From positions 40,139,598 to 40,203,597 of the forward strand of contig NC_030385.2 of the NCBI RefSeq assembly GCF_001625215.2: a stretch of 64,000 nt of DNA, given 5' to 3'. Origin of the DNA: Daucus carota subsp. sativus. Lineage: Eukaryota; Streptophyta; Magnoliopsida; Apiales; Apiaceae. How positions within the stretch are numbered: position 1 is the stretch's first letter; the number at the start of each line of letters is the position of its first letter. Below, piece by piece: positions 8,677 to 18,915 of this stretch. The notes under the pieces are model-generated. The model ran no database searches and was not told where the DNA came from. It worked only from the letters and a program-made list of their open reading frames with translations. The translations under genes and the position numbers were made by a program.

Positions 8677-11600
8677 CTACTGGTAGAATTTCCTTAACCT
8701 GAGTCCGTGCCAGGTGTTAGATACTTCTGACCCGTCCATGTTCTCCAGTTTGTAAGTACCCGGTCTTAGGATTTCTTTCACTTTGTATGGGCCTTCCCAC
8801 TTAGGCATCAGCTTGCCGGTGTTGGTGGGATCAGAGGCCTCGGTGTCTCGTAAGACCAGGTCTCCTACTTGGAAGTTTCTAACTCGGGATTTCTTGCTGA
8901 AGTGATCCCGGGTCTTCTCTTTGTATTTCTCCATTTTTGCGATTGCCTGGTCTCGAACCTCATCTACCAAGTCCAAGTTGACCCGGAGTCCCTCTTCATT
9001 GGTGATCTCGTCAAAATTGATTGCCCTATGGGAGGGTGACCCGACTTCAATTGGAAGCATTGCTTCAGTTCCATAGGCTAACTTGAATGGAGTCTCGCCG
9101 GTGCTTGTCCGGGGACTGGTTCGATATGACCAGAGAACATGTGGCAATTCTTCTGGCCATTTGCTCTTGCTTTCCTCTAACCTTTTCTCAATTCCTCTCA
9201 GGAGGATCCGGTTGGTGACCTCTACCTGGCCATTTCCTTGAGGATAGGCGACTGAAGACTTCTTGTGCTTGATGCCTCTTTCGGCCAGGTAGCTTTCAAA
9301 GTCCGACCCGATGAACTGGGGGCCATTGTCTGAGACCAGGACTCTTGGTATCCCGAATCTCATCAGAATGTTGTCCATGAACCGGATGACATCTTGTTGA
9401 TTGATCGTCCGCATTGCCTTGGCTTCAACCCACTTGGTCATATAATCAATGGAGACAAGCAAGTATCTGAGGTCTCCTTTAGCCCGGGGGAAGGGTCCCA
9501 TGATGTCTATCCCCCATACAGCAAAGGGGATCGGGGATAAGACCGAGGAGGGTAGGACAGGGCTTACCCGGGGCACGTTGCTGAATAGCTGGCAATTTTT
9601 GCATTTCTTAACAAACTCGACGGAGTCTTGATGAATTGTTGGCCAGTAGTAGCCTTGCCGGATGATTTTATAGGCCAGGCCTTTTGCCGACATGTGATCT
9701 CCACAGATCCCTTCGTGAACTTCCCTCAGACAGTATTCGGCCTCCTCCGGACCTATGCATTTCAGGATTGGGGATGAGTAGGTCCGGCGGAAGAGGATCC
9801 CGCCTTCTACGAAAAACTTTGCTGCCTTAGCTTTTAGTCTTTGAGCTTTTCCTTTGTCCTCGGGTAACTCTCCTTTTTCTATGTAGTTGATCAGGGGAGT
9901 CATCCAGGTAGGGTCGTTGTTGATTTCAAGGATTTCTTCCTGCTCTATTGTGGGTTTGTGCAATTCTTCGAAATACACTGAGCTATCCAGGTCTGCCGAA
10001 TTTTGGACCAACCTGGAGAGGTTGTCCGCCTCCGCGTTTTCTTCCCTGTTGACTTGCAAGATTTTGCACCCGGGGATCAGGGTGAGGTAGCTTTTCACCA
10101 AGGCTTGATACCTGGTCAGGATTGGGTCTTTGGCGAGGTATTCCCCGTTTGTCTGCCTGACCACAATTTGTGAGTCGCTGTAGATGGTTAGGTTCCGGAT
10201 TGACAGGGTTCGGACCAACTTTAACCCCGCCAACAGGGCTTCATACTCTGCTTGATTGTTGGTTGCTGCGAACTTGAAAGAGATTGCTGTTTTGATGGTG
10301 AACCCATCCGGGCTCTTCAGGATTAGCCCGGCTCCTGACCGTTCGGTTGTTGAGGAACCGTCGACATGGAGTATCCAAGACCCCAGGTTAGGCTCTACCG
10401 GGGCTTCCGGTTCGGTTTCCATGGAAGTTGTTTGATCTTCTGGGAAGTTGCATTCCACTACGAAGTCTGCCAGGACCTGGGCTTTGACTGCTGTCCGGGG
10501 TAGAAACGTTAGGCTGAACTGGCTAAGTTCGATTGCCCAGTTCACCAGTCTCCCGGAGATGTCTGGCTTGTGAATGATTTTCCTTAGCGGTTGGTCTGTT
10601 ACAATCCTGATTTCTCTTCCTTGGAAGTAATGTCTGAGTTTTCTGGATGCGGTGATCAGTGCGAAAGCAAATTTCTCTAGGTTGGGGTATCTGGTCTCTG
10701 CATCTTTGAGGACCTGGCTGACATAGTAGACAGGTTTCTGCTGCCCGGCTTCTTCCCTGATCAGGGCTGCCCCAACGGCCAAAGGTCCGGCTGACAGGTA
10801 TAGATAGAGAGGTTCTCCGGGTAAGGCCTTTGTCAGGATCGGGGGTTTGGACAGGTATGCTTTTATTTCGTCAAGAGCTCTTTGGCAATCCGGGCTCCAT
10901 TCTACTAACTTCTGATTTTTTGCCCCTTTTAATAACTCAAAGAATGGTAGACATCTTTCAGCGAGTTTGGAGACAAACCTTCGGAGTGCTGCTAAGGACC
11001 CTGCTAGCTTTTGGACCTCCCTCTGAGTCCGAGGTGGTTGAATCTCTTGCACAGCTTTGATCTTCTCCGGGTTTGCCTCGATACCCCGGTTGCTTACCAT
11101 AAAACCCAAAAACTTTCCAGCTTCGACTCCAAAAGTGCACTTGTCCGGGTTGAGCTTTAGCTTGGTTCTTCTCATGTTCTCAAAACATTCTCTAAGATCT
11201 GAAATGTGACCCGAGACTGATGTTGACTTGGAGATGATGTCGTCGACATAGCATTCCAGATTTCTTCCGAGTTGGTCTTTGAAAATTTCATTCATCGCCT
11301 TCTGGTATGTAGACCCGGCGTTCCTTAATCCGAAAGGCATCAGTTTGTAAGCATACACTGCCCGGTGGGTTATGAAAGCTGTCTTGGCTATGTCTGCTGG
11401 GTTCATCTTAACCTGGTTGTACCCGGAGAAAGCGTCCATAAAGCTTAACATCAGGTGTCCTGATGTGGCATCGATAAGCTGGTCTATGCTTGGTAAAGGA
11501 TAAGGGTCCTTCGGGCATGCCGCATTCAGATCCGTGTAGTCAACACACATCCTCCATTTTCCGTTTGCTTTCTTTACCATGACTACATTAGCTAGCCACT

Positions 11601-14463
11601 CCGGGTATTTGATCTCGCAGATGATATCTGCCTTCATTAATTTGCCAACTTCCTCATCTATTGCCTTCTGCCTTTCTGGTGCGAAGTTTCTTCGTTTTTG
11701 TTTAACAGGCTTCTTTTTGGGATCGACGTCCAGGCTGTGCATTGCCAATGATTCATCCAACCCGGGCATGTCGTCCGGGCTCCAGGCAAAAACATCTGCA
11801 TAGCTCCGGAGTAGTTGGATGAGTTCCTCTTTAAAGACCGTATCCAAGCCTTTCCCAATTTTGATTCTTCTTGTCGGGTTGTCTTTTTCGATCAGGACCG
11901 ACTCGGTCTCGACCGCAGCTTCAACCTTGGTCAATTCTTGTGCCGAGATCATTTGCTGGATCCGGGCATCAGTGTTCTTTTCCACAAAATCTTGAGCTGA
12001 GCTCATGGTTGCTTTCTGGTTGCTTGGTCCAGGACCAGGATTGATTGCTCCCGGGCTATGACTGCCCGGGTCTAGGTCGATGACTTGGACTTCACCCTTA
12101 GGGTTTGTCCTTGGGTAGGGTCGATGCTTTTTGTTACTTCTCTGTTTTTGGAAGACGGTGGCCTTTCTCTTGTTGTCCATATGGGTTTCCGCCATAACCA
12201 AGGCCTGACTGTAACATACCCCGGCTGTTTCCGAATCTCCTTTGACTTCGCCTACCCCGAACGGAGTCGGGAATTTGAATTTCAGGTGCGTAACAGAAGT
12301 GATGGCTTCGATCTTGTTTAGACCCGGACGGCCAATGATCACATTGTAAGATGAGGGAGTGTCTGTGACATAGAATTTGATCATATGGACGACTTGGGTT
12401 GGGGCTGTGCCGAAACGGACCGGGAGGTAAAGAGTTCCTAGGACCGGGACGATGCTGTTCCCGAATCCGTATAAGGGGTCCTCCCTGTAGTCGTTCATCC
12501 GGATGCTCCCTAGTTGCATTCGGTCCATGGTGTGTTTAAACAAGATGTTTGCTGAAGAGCCGTTGTCGACTAGGATCCGCCTGACCTCATTCTCAGCTAT
12601 ATCCAAGGTTACCACCAGGGCCTGATTGTGACCCCGGGTGACACCCTCGAAGTCCTTGCTGCTGAAGGAAATGACTTGTTCAGGGAAGGCTTGGATGGAC
12701 ATGACTTCTTGACCGGGGTCCGGGCTGGGAGGAGGTGAGCAGGATCCGCCCAGTACCACGTTGACAATGTTCTTTTGTTTCCCCGAACCATCTCCCTTGT
12801 TTGCTGTGTTCCGGGCTATATATTGTCCCATGTTTCCTTTGTTGATCTGCTCCTCAATGAAGTACTTGAGGGATATGCAGTTTTCTGTTTTGTGACCGTG
12901 AGTGCCATGGTAGTCACAGTGTCGGTTGGTGGGTCTGCTCTCCGGGGGAGTCTGCATGGGTTTTGGTGGGTAGTAGAAGGGTTTGTCTCTGATTTCTTTG
13001 AGTATGTCCTCGCGGGATCTGTTGAGAGGAGTCCACTCGGGCTCTGGTTTTGGTTCCCTGGTTGCTTTGTTTGGACCGGGGTCACTTCTGGACCCGGATC
13101 CCTGTTGGCTGGTCCTCTTGGAACCTGATTGCTGGATGAAGTTTGTCTGTCTGTCCGGTTTGAATTTCTTGTCCTGGTGATATTCTTTCCGGGGTCTATC
13201 CTCGACCTGCTTCCCTTTTGAGCTTCCTTGTCGGGTCATCCTCATTGCTTGGAGCACATCGGTTTCCTTAATGAATTTTGCGGCCATGGCATAGGCAGCT
13301 GCCAGGCTCTGGGGCTCTTTGTTGATCAATTCGACCACATACCTCTCATTTTGTTCCGGGTCCAGGTTCCTTCGGAATATGCTCAGAGCTTCACGCTCAT
13401 CCAGGTTGGAAATTTTGTTGATTGCTTCCTGGAAACGTTTCATATAGTCTGAGAGTGCCTCATTGTCATATTGGCGAACCGTTTCCAGGTGACACATATG
13501 GAGTTCATGGGTCTTGTTTGCTCGAAACCTTCTGAGGAAGGCTTCCCTGAAATCTTTCCAGGATCCGATGCTCCGGGAGGGGATCCGGCTGAACCATCTC
13601 TGGGCCCCTCCCTTGAACGTGGATGCGAAGAAGCGACATTTGGTTAGATCATTGTACCAGTAAATTTGGGCTATCTGTTCGAAGTAGTGCAGGTGTTCCT
13701 CCGGGTCTCCCAATCCATTGAAAGATTCAAAGTTGTAGTGTTTCATACCCTTTTGTCGGGGTATGGATTCCAAGGAGTGGCTGAAGGGAGTCAGGGTTCC
13801 CCCGATTTCAAGCCCGGCATCATTTCCGATTTTCCGGTTGAGTTCATTGATCATGTCTCTGAGGTTGGTTTGCCCCGGTCTCTCATCCTCGTCATCAGAG
13901 ATGAGTTCGGGTGTTGTTTCCTTCCGGTAGCGCTTGGACCGGGATCCTTTTGTCAACTTTTCCTCTTCGAGTTGAATCCGAAGGGCGATTTTTTGCTCAA
14001 GTTTTTCCTCTTCTTCTTTTCGGATCTGTTCTTTTCTTTCAGCCAAGATTTTTAGCCTGGTTTCCTCACTATCCTTTTGCTTCTTTTTCTTTGCTTTGTC
14101 CCCGATCCGGTCGAAGACGGAACCCCGGGATTGACGGCTGTTCCCGGAGTCCTCAGACTCATCGATGTCCTCGAGTCTGCGGTTGCTTTCCCGGCGATCA
14201 TGGTACTGCCGGATGGCTTCGGCCAACTCTATATTGGTGAGCTGGGACAGGTGGAGGGTGGTGATCGGGACATCGGTGTACTTGTACTGGTTTGCTTCGA
14301 TCGTGACCCGGGCATCATTGGGGTGGATTGTTTGGTTCTCCTCCGGGTTCACATGGGTGAAAAGGGGTCCCGAGGCATGATCCTGGTTCGGGTTATCCTG
14401 GTCTGTCTGAGGGTTATCCGGGTTCTGGGGAAGGCCCAGGTGGGAGCGTGTCCTTTTTGCCAT
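8677..14463 (-). CDS. Gag-Pol polyprotein of the Tat/Retand retrotransposon
   Basis: One frame of 1928 residues with no frameshift between gag and pol. Order by residue: acidic/basic coiled N-terminus (85-215); Gag core (240-395, with FKGGAQRWFSRIP); Cys/His knuckle-like CDYHGTHGHKTENC (516-529); aspartic protease with DNGSSANIL (633-641); reverse transcriptase (955-1125) with YVDD at 1072-1075; a first RNase H (1210-1340) whose leading Asp is lost (LYLSAG); a second RNase H (1360-1490) with Asp1368, Glu1406, Asp1430, Asp1480; integrase with His1583/His1590/Cys1621/Cys1624 and Asp1653, Asp1712, Glu1748 (35 residues between the last two). The C-terminal WEGPY module ends in RKFYQ. All core catalytic residues are present, so the protein looks functional. 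The two RNase H domains are typical of the Tat clade. Cleavage sites were not determined. Many shorter opposite-strand frames here are shadows. Confidence 0.96.
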   Translation of the reverse strand: MAKRTRSHLGLPQNPDNPQTDQDNPNQDHASGPLFTHVNPEENQTIHPNDARVTIEANQYKYTDVPITTLHLSQLTNIELAEAIRQYHDRRESNRRLEDIDESEDSGNSRQSRGSVFDRIGDKAKKKKQKDSEETRLKILAERKEQIRKEEEEKLEQKIALRIQLEEEKLTKGSRSKRYRKETTPELISDDEDERPGQTNLRDMINELNRKIGNDAGLEIGGTLTPFSHSLESIPRQKGMKHYNFESFNGLGDPEEHLHYFEQIAQIYWYNDLTKCRFFASTFKGGAQRWFSRIPSRSIGSWKDFREAFLRRFRANKTHELHMCHLETVRQYDNEALSDYMKRFQEAINKISNLDEREALSIFRRNLDPEQNERYVVELINKEPQSLAAAYAMAAKFIKETDVLQAMRMTRQGSSKGKQVEDRPRKEYHQDKKFKPDRQTNFIQQSGSKRTSQQGSGSRSDPGPNKATREPKPEPEWTPLNRSREDILKEIRDKPFYYPPKPMQTPPESRPTNRHCDYHGTHGHKTENCISLKYFIEEQINKGNMGQYIARNTANKGDGSGKQKNIVNVVLGGSCSPPPSPDPGQEVMSIQAFPEQVISFSSKDFEGVTRGHNQALVVTLDIAENEVRRILVDNGSSANILFKHTMDRMQLGSIRMNDYREDPLYGFGNSIVPVLGTLYLPVRFGTAPTQVVHMIKFYVTDTPSSYNVIIGRPGLNKIEAITSVTHLKFKFPTPFGVGEVKGDSETAGVCYSQALVMAETHMDNKRKATVFQKQRSNKKHRPYPRTNPKGEVQVIDLDPGSHSPGAINPGPGPSNQKATMSSAQDFVEKNTDARIQQMISAQELTKVEAAVETESVLIEKDNPTRRIKIGKGLDTVFKEELIQLLRSYADVFAWSPDDMPGLDESLAMHSLDVDPKKKPVKQKRRNFAPERQKAIDEEVGKLMKADIICEIKYPEWLANVVMVKKANGKWRMCVDYTDLNAACPKDPYPLPSIDQLIDATSGHLMLSFMDAFSGYNQVKMNPADIAKTAFITHRAVYAYKLMPFGLRNAGSTYQKAMNEIFKDQLGRNLECYVDDIISKSTSVSGHISDLRECFENMRRTKLKLNPDKCTFGVEAGKFLGFMVSNRGIEANPEKIKAVQEIQPPRTQREVQKLAGSLAALRRFVSKLAERCLPFFELLKGAKNQKLVEWSPDCQRALDEIKAYLSKPPILTKALPGEPLYLYLSAGPLAVGAALIREEAGQQKPVYYVSQVLKDAETRYPNLEKFAFALITASRKLRHYFQGREIRIVTDQPLRKIIHKPDISGRLVNWAIELSQFSLTFLPRTAVKAQVLADFVVECNFPEDQTTSMETEPEAPVEPNLGSWILHVDGSSTTERSGAGLILKSPDGFTIKTAISFKFAATNNQAEYEALLAGLKLVRTLSIRNLTIYSDSQIVVRQTNGEYLAKDPILTRYQALVKSYLTLIPGCKILQVNREENAEADNLSRLVQNSADLDSSVYFEELHKPTIEQEEILEINNDPTWMTPLINYIEKGELPEDKGKAQRLKAKAAKFFVEGGILFRRTYSSPILKCIGPEEAEYCLREVHEGICGDHMSAKGLAYKIIRQGYYWPTIHQDSVEFVKKCKNCQLFSNVPRVSPVLPSSVLSPIPFAVWGIDIMGPFPRAKGDLRYLLVSIDYMTKWVEAKAMRTINQQDVIRFMDNILMRFGIPRVLVSDNGPQFIGSDFESYLAERGIKHKKSSVAYPQGNGQVEVTNRILLRGIEKRLEESKSKWPEELPHVLWSYRTSPRTSTGETPFKLAYGTEAMLPIEVGSPSHRAINFDEITNEEGLRVNLDLVDEVRDQAIAKMEKYKEKTRDHFSKKSRVRNFQVGDLVLRDTEASDPTNTGKLMPKWEGPYKVKEILRPGTYKLENMDGSEVSNTWHGLRLRKFYQ

Positions 14464-14836
14464 GGTTTCAAGAACTTACACAGGGTATATGGTTGCTGTT
14501 TTGGTGACAATGCTTGCAAACAGTATAGATAGTGACAAGGTGACAAAAATAGTGTGCACAAGTAGTCAACTTACTATTTTCAGAGATACCACAAATAGTT
14601 AAGTGACAAAATGTGTGCAGGTGTGAGACAAAAGATTTTATGTGCTACAGACAAGATTAGGGTTTTGCTCAGACAGGGTTTGCTAACATGCTCATATCAA
14701 GAAAAGCCATGGCTGAGGGTTTTGAGAAGCTGGGTGTTTGGTGAGAGCTTACTGGTGTTATTTGGACCCCCGTTTCGGGGGCTTGTTGTAGGAGATGAGT
14801 CCAGTGGCACCGTGACCACAGGACAGAGGACACCTT

Positions 14837-14854
14837 CCCCTCCTTCTAGCGCCA
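14837..14854 (-). other. Primer binding site
   Basis: Two bases inside the 5' LTR the minus strand reads TGGCGCTAGAAGGAGGGG. It begins with TGG, the complement of a tRNA CCA tail. I cannot name the tRNA from memory; matching it against a plant tRNA set would settle that. Confidence 0.7.
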
Positions 14855-14856
14855 AA

Positions 14857-15538
14857 TGATAACGCCAATCTCCGATCCCGGTCCTTCCTCCGCCGTGGAT
14901 GACGGTTCTGCGGTGTAGCTGCTGGAAGGGTTCCTACAAAACAACGCCGGCGGGGGGGTTTTGCCCCGAAGCGCCTCCGGCGTGAGAATAAGAGCAGGCT
15001 TTGGAAGGATAAAGATTAGAAAGTGTGTTATCTATGTGTGGTGGGTGAAGGTGGTGTATGGTGGTTGCATGGTGGCTGGAGGCTTTTGTGTTTATGTGTA
15101 TGCTGAGTGCTTAAGTGTGTGCAGAGAATGAATATAGTGAGAGTGAAGTTAACCCCCAGACTCTTGACCCTTGGTCTATTTATAGGCCAAGGATTAGGGT
15201 TCGGGGGTGCGTACCTGGATCCTGGTCCTACACGTGTAGGGGTTTGATCCCCTACACGTGTCCAGGTGTCGGCGTGGAAGTAGTCTTTTGGAATGTTCCC
15301 TGGCTTGTCTCTATCGCCAGTGGTTGACCGTTATATTTGTCTTCATCGTGTCAGTCTGTGGCTCGTGCAGTAGTTGTCGGCTGGTACGTGTTTGGGTCCC
15401 GGTCGAGGGGTATAGGTCCGGGTAGTATCCGGGTCCTTGACTCTACCTGGATGGCGTACCCTGGTAGTTGGTAATCCTTCATGGGGTCGGGGTCCCGGAG
15501 TGGACCCGGGCTAGGGTAGTCCGGGTTGTACCATATCA
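14857..15538 (-). repeat. 5' LTR (right LTR) of the Retand-type element, with promoter
   Basis: 682 bp, matching the left LTR by eye. As the 5' LTR it should hold the promoter. On the minus strand TATAAATAG lies at about 15176-15185. Some 40-75 bp upstream of it is an inverted pair of ACACGTGT boxes (15227-15242 and 15249-15261), a G-box/ABRE-like core. The target duplication ATCCA follows at 15539-15543. Confidence 0.95.
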
Positions 15539-15543
15539 ATCCA

Positions 15544-16739
15544 CATGCATCAAGGGCTATCAAAAAATAATTTTTCCATAGTAACATACTGCATATTTCA
15601 ATTTTTAGAGCAAGGAACAGGTTACATATCTCATTACATGTTAATAATATAAAATAATGAGTCTTAGTAAGTCCCGGTGTTTCAGAGGATCTAGTTTGAG
15701 TGTTAATTTCAATAACAATCCCTATTTTTGTTCCCTGTTATTATTTTGATAATAAATTTGAATCTAACTACCTATTTGAAGGGGGGAAAGAAGGAAAAAG
15801 ATAAATAAAGAGAACAAAGAATGGGAACTAAATTTTTTATTTATAAATATTAAATAGATAATGAACAGATGTTACCTAAAAACAAATAACAGATAGGAAA
15901 TGTGGCGATGTACTTAATAATTTACATAATCACTTTTTTTTATACATTACCTAAATATGAGTTTAAGAACTCATTTCTCTTTTAAGCATTTGAAGTTTAT
16001 TTTTTGAAATTTTGTATAGCATTAGAGTAAGTCCAAGAATGTCCTGGTTCAAGACTCAAATATAATATAAAATATCATGTCCTAGTAATTTAGGACATAA
16101 CTTACTAACTTCAACTCCAACAATGTGCCTTATTCTCATACTATGTTTAATATTTTATTATTAAAAACTCTCTTTCATTATTAAAACATAATATAAAAGT
16201 AGAGAGAGAAAAGGAGTGTTGATGGAAATTTATAATAAAATACAGAATAGGGCAAGGTGAGATGTGCCTCAAAAATAAGGCTTGAGGAGGTTGTCCTAGT
16301 GATATAAGGCATCACTAGGACATTGTGGATCAAGTTTTTTAATCAATTACCCTAAATTATAACTTATGACATGACATAGGGCATCTCTTGGACTTGCTCT
16401 TAGTCCTCCTAATTACATCGATGGGTCTGATAAGAACTTCGTTCTCGAAAATCATCTCCACCTTATCAATTTGCTGTAAATCGATCATCTGGTTCCTCTA
16501 AATACAGGTGATTGTAGGCTTTTGACCGCTGACAAGTAATGCAAAATTTAAGGCCTTTTTTCTTTCTGATTCTTGCAATATATATAGCTATCAACTTTTC
16601 TGCGCTTTCAGGCTCTTCAAGCTAAAAATGCATGTAAGATAAGAATTTCTGAGACTACAGAAGCAACATTGATGATTAAACTGTAATTTTCACATGCCTA
16701 TCTTATCAACTTGTAGTACACACTTGACACTACAATCTA
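15544..16739. other. Intergenic, AT-rich, holding one MITE
   Basis: This is the stretch from the retrotransposon edge to the 3' end of the third UGT. Apart from the MITE at 16025-16399 I see no gene. It is the continuation of the UGT2 upstream spacer, displaced by the insertion. Confidence 0.5.
16025..16399. mobile_element. PIF/Harbinger-like MITE (375 bp)
   Basis: Ends are GAGTAAGTCCAAG and CTTGGACTTGCTC, inverted with one mismatch, flanked on both sides by TTA (16022-16024 and 16400-16402). A 3-bp TTA duplication is typical of PIF/Harbinger. There is no transposase. The inner part carries a 'cctagtgat...atcactagg' inverted motif also seen in the copy at 38477. Confidence 0.8.
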
Positions 16740-18071
16740 CTAGTATGCTTGCATATTCTTGCTGCAAACTTGCTTCAATTCCGCAGCTGCCTTGTCCAAA
16801 TCATTCTCTCCTTTCTCCTCTATTTTCAACTTCAATTCTCTAGCTTTCCCCCTTGCACCTTCTTCACTTTCTTCTGTCAAAACCTTCCTTATAACATCAG
16901 CAATCTCCTCTCTCTTATACTTGCCTTCATTGTTCCTCGCTATCGCCATACCAATCCCAATCTCCACCACAAGCTTGGCATTCGTAAGCTGATCCCCTCT
17001 TATGGGCATTGCAATAATAGGCACACCAAATTTCATGCTCTCATTCACAGAACTCCATCCGCAATGACTGAGGAAGCCAGCAATGCTTGAATGTCCCAAA
17101 ATCGTCGTCTGTGGCGCCCACCCCTCCAGAATCAATCCTGAATCCCCTATCTTTTCAATAAATCCCTCTGGGAGTTCTAGACATTTTGTTTCCTCTCCTT
17201 GTGGAGACCTCACAGACCATATGAAATCACACTTGGTTATCTCTAATGCATTTGACATCTCTATCGCTTCTTCTGCAGATAGATAGTTCTCGCTCCCAAA
17301 GCACACAAAAAGCACCGAAGATTTTTGTTTCTTGTCTAGCCATTTCATGATATTCTTCGTGTCATCATCTTCATTTTCGGGTGCATCATGAACAAGTGGA
17401 CCGACAGGAATCAAAGTTTTCTGAACCAGATCTGATAGAAGATCAATATATTTTCCTTCAGCCTCTCTAAAACTCTTAATCAAAACAAGGTTGCTTGACC
17501 GTTCAGAGCATAACGCAATTTCCCTAATAGTCTTGAGTACAGATTCAGGAAAATTAGGCGGGGCAGCTGAAAACAAAGCAATCTCTGGGAAGGGGAATTT
17601 TTCCCCAGCCCTTTTGTATAGATGTACAACTACACAAGAGGCTGCTGCGGCATTGACTGTAAAATAAACAGCTGGAATATTCAGAGACAGAGCAACCTCT
17701 GCAGGCCAAGAAGGCTTGAAATCATACATAATCAAATCCGGTTTAATGACTTTGAGGATTTCAATGAAAATTGGAGCTGCCATCTCGAAAGCTTGTTCAA
17801 GGATCGGGATGAGGTTGGTTGGGAGGCCCTTTGTGGAATGATAATGAGGAGGTAATTCTGCAGAAGCAGGAAGATCAAACTCAACTAGTCGAATATGATC
17901 ATTTTGATGCACTCTGTTCTTGATTGAAGCAAGGTTGATAGGCGTAGAACAAATATAAATTATGAAACTTCTTTTTCCGAGCTGTTTAGCTAGTTCTAAG
18001 AAGGGACAGATGTGACCATAGGCTAAATGTGGTAACATCAGTATACTCATTCTGCCATTTTCACTCTCCAT
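16740..18071 (-). CDS. UDP-glycosyltransferase, UGT94-like
   Basis: Single exon, 443 residues from the ATG at 18071; the frame is also open to an ATG at 18113. MESENG at 18071 matches the paralogue at 2671 and is taken as the start. Catalytic His20 in YGHICPF; Asp near 117 in MYDFKPSW; PSPG box Trp318-Gln361 with WAPQTTILGH, then SHCGWSS, then GVPIIAMPIRGDQ. Position 340 is Ser, where the paralogue has Asn; HCGWSS is common in UGT94. A likely role is adding glucose to a glycoside acceptor in the cytosol. It keeps the cluster's minus orientation. Tissue, acceptor and the second sugar are not readable from sequence. Confidence 0.93.
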   Translation of the reverse strand: MESENGRMSILMLPHLAYGHICPFLELAKQLGKRSFIIYICSTPINLASIKNRVHQNDHIRLVEFDLPASAELPPHYHSTKGLPTNLIPILEQAFEMAAPIFIEILKVIKPDLIMYDFKPSWPAEVALSLNIPAVYFTVNAAAASCVVVHLYKRAGEKFPFPEIALFSAAPPNFPESVLKTIREIALCSERSSNLVLIKSFREAEGKYIDLLSDLVQKTLIPVGPLVHDAPENEDDDTKNIMKWLDKKQKSSVLFVCFGSENYLSAEEAIEMSNALEITKCDFIWSVRSPQGEETKCLELPEGFIEKIGDSGLILEGWAPQTTILGHSSIAGFLSHCGWSSVNESMKFGVPIIAMPIRGDQLTNAKLVVEIGIGMAIARNNEGKYKREEIADVIRKVLTEESEEGARGKARELKLKIEEKGENDLDKAAAELKQVCSKNMQAY

Positions 18072-18309
18072 GATCAACTCCGTTCTGTTTTTATGCTTTT
18101 TCACTACGAACATTAAAGTTGTTCTTATTTATACAATTTTGTAGAATAAAATCGTGGCTGCTGTTTCAGGCCACATTCTTTAAGATCTGTTATCTATTCG
18201 TACTAGTATTATTTCATTTAGTGTATGGATACTAGTAACTTGTATTACATACACACAAATTTTATCCTCAGATATGCATGGATTTGTCCAACTACATAAA
18301 ATTAAGGTC

Positions 18310-18915
18310 CTACCTTTTCGACGAAGCCATCTGGTAGCCATAAACATTCTTCTTCCTCTCCATGTGGAGATCTCAGAGCCCATATCAAACTACACTTGGA
18401 TGTCTCTAGTCCACTTGCCATCTCTACCACTTCTTCCGCGTACAAATGATTCTAACTCCAAAATTAAATTGCATGATTGTTCAACACATAACCCGAAGTT
18501 CCAAAGAACCTGAAGCCTAATTCAGAAGGTGGTTGAACAGAAGAAACAAAAAAATTCTGAAAATGGGAATTTTTTTTACCAGCCTTTTTGTGGTAATGTA
18601 ATCCCTGGCTACAAATATATTTAGCGACAAAGCAACCTCCAGAATGCATGAAGCCATAGATAACCAACTCGGGTCTAATGTCTTTGAGTATCATAACAAA
18701 TACTGGAGGAGCTGCATTGTCCAGAGCTTGTCGCAGGATCAGGTGGAGATGGGATGGAAGGCCATTTGTGGAATTATAACGAGGTCCGGAGAAGAAGGAA
18801 GATGAAGCTCGACTAGCTGAATGTGGTCATCTTCATCAACTCTGTCTTGATAGAAGCTTGGTTGATTAGTCTAAAACAAAGATATATGAAGAAGAAGCCT
18901 CTGTTTAGCTAGCCA
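18310..18915 (-). pseudogene. UGT94-like pseudogene fragment
   Basis: Minus-strand pieces match the neighbouring UGTs in several frames. One piece near 18310-18455 encodes the FGSE...GEEEECLWLPDGFVEK part; another, at about 18470-18915, covers roughly residues 25-205 with frameshifts. The stretch between them is deleted, the PSPG box is absent and no start codon region is intact. It is a dead fourth member of the tandem cluster. Confidence 0.8.

Larger units (their letters stand above)
3169..15538 (-). mobile_element. Complete Ty3/gypsy LTR retrotransposon, Tat/Retand type
   Basis: 12,370 bp bounded by two 682-bp LTRs (3169-3850 and 14857-15538) that begin TG and end CA, with the 5-bp duplication ATCCA outside. 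The sense strand is minus, so the right LTR is the 5' LTR. Inside it are, in order: a primer site (14837-14854), one Gag-Pol frame (14463-8677), a tandem repeat array (about 7900-8545), an opposite-strand spliced gene (4285-7686) and a polypurine tract (3851-3867) against the 3' LTR. A second, active-looking RNase H after a decayed first one, and an antisense gene between pol and the 3' LTR, are hallmarks of the Tat clade (Retand/Ogre relatives). The LTRs look identical base for base, and no break is seen in pol, so the copy is young and may be autonomous. It split the UGT cluster. Confidence 0.97.

Noticed and set aside
9449-14532. Many plus-strand open frames of 60-150 codons opposite gag-pol
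   Set aside because: They mirror the codon pattern of the real minus-strand polyprotein and show no family features of their own.
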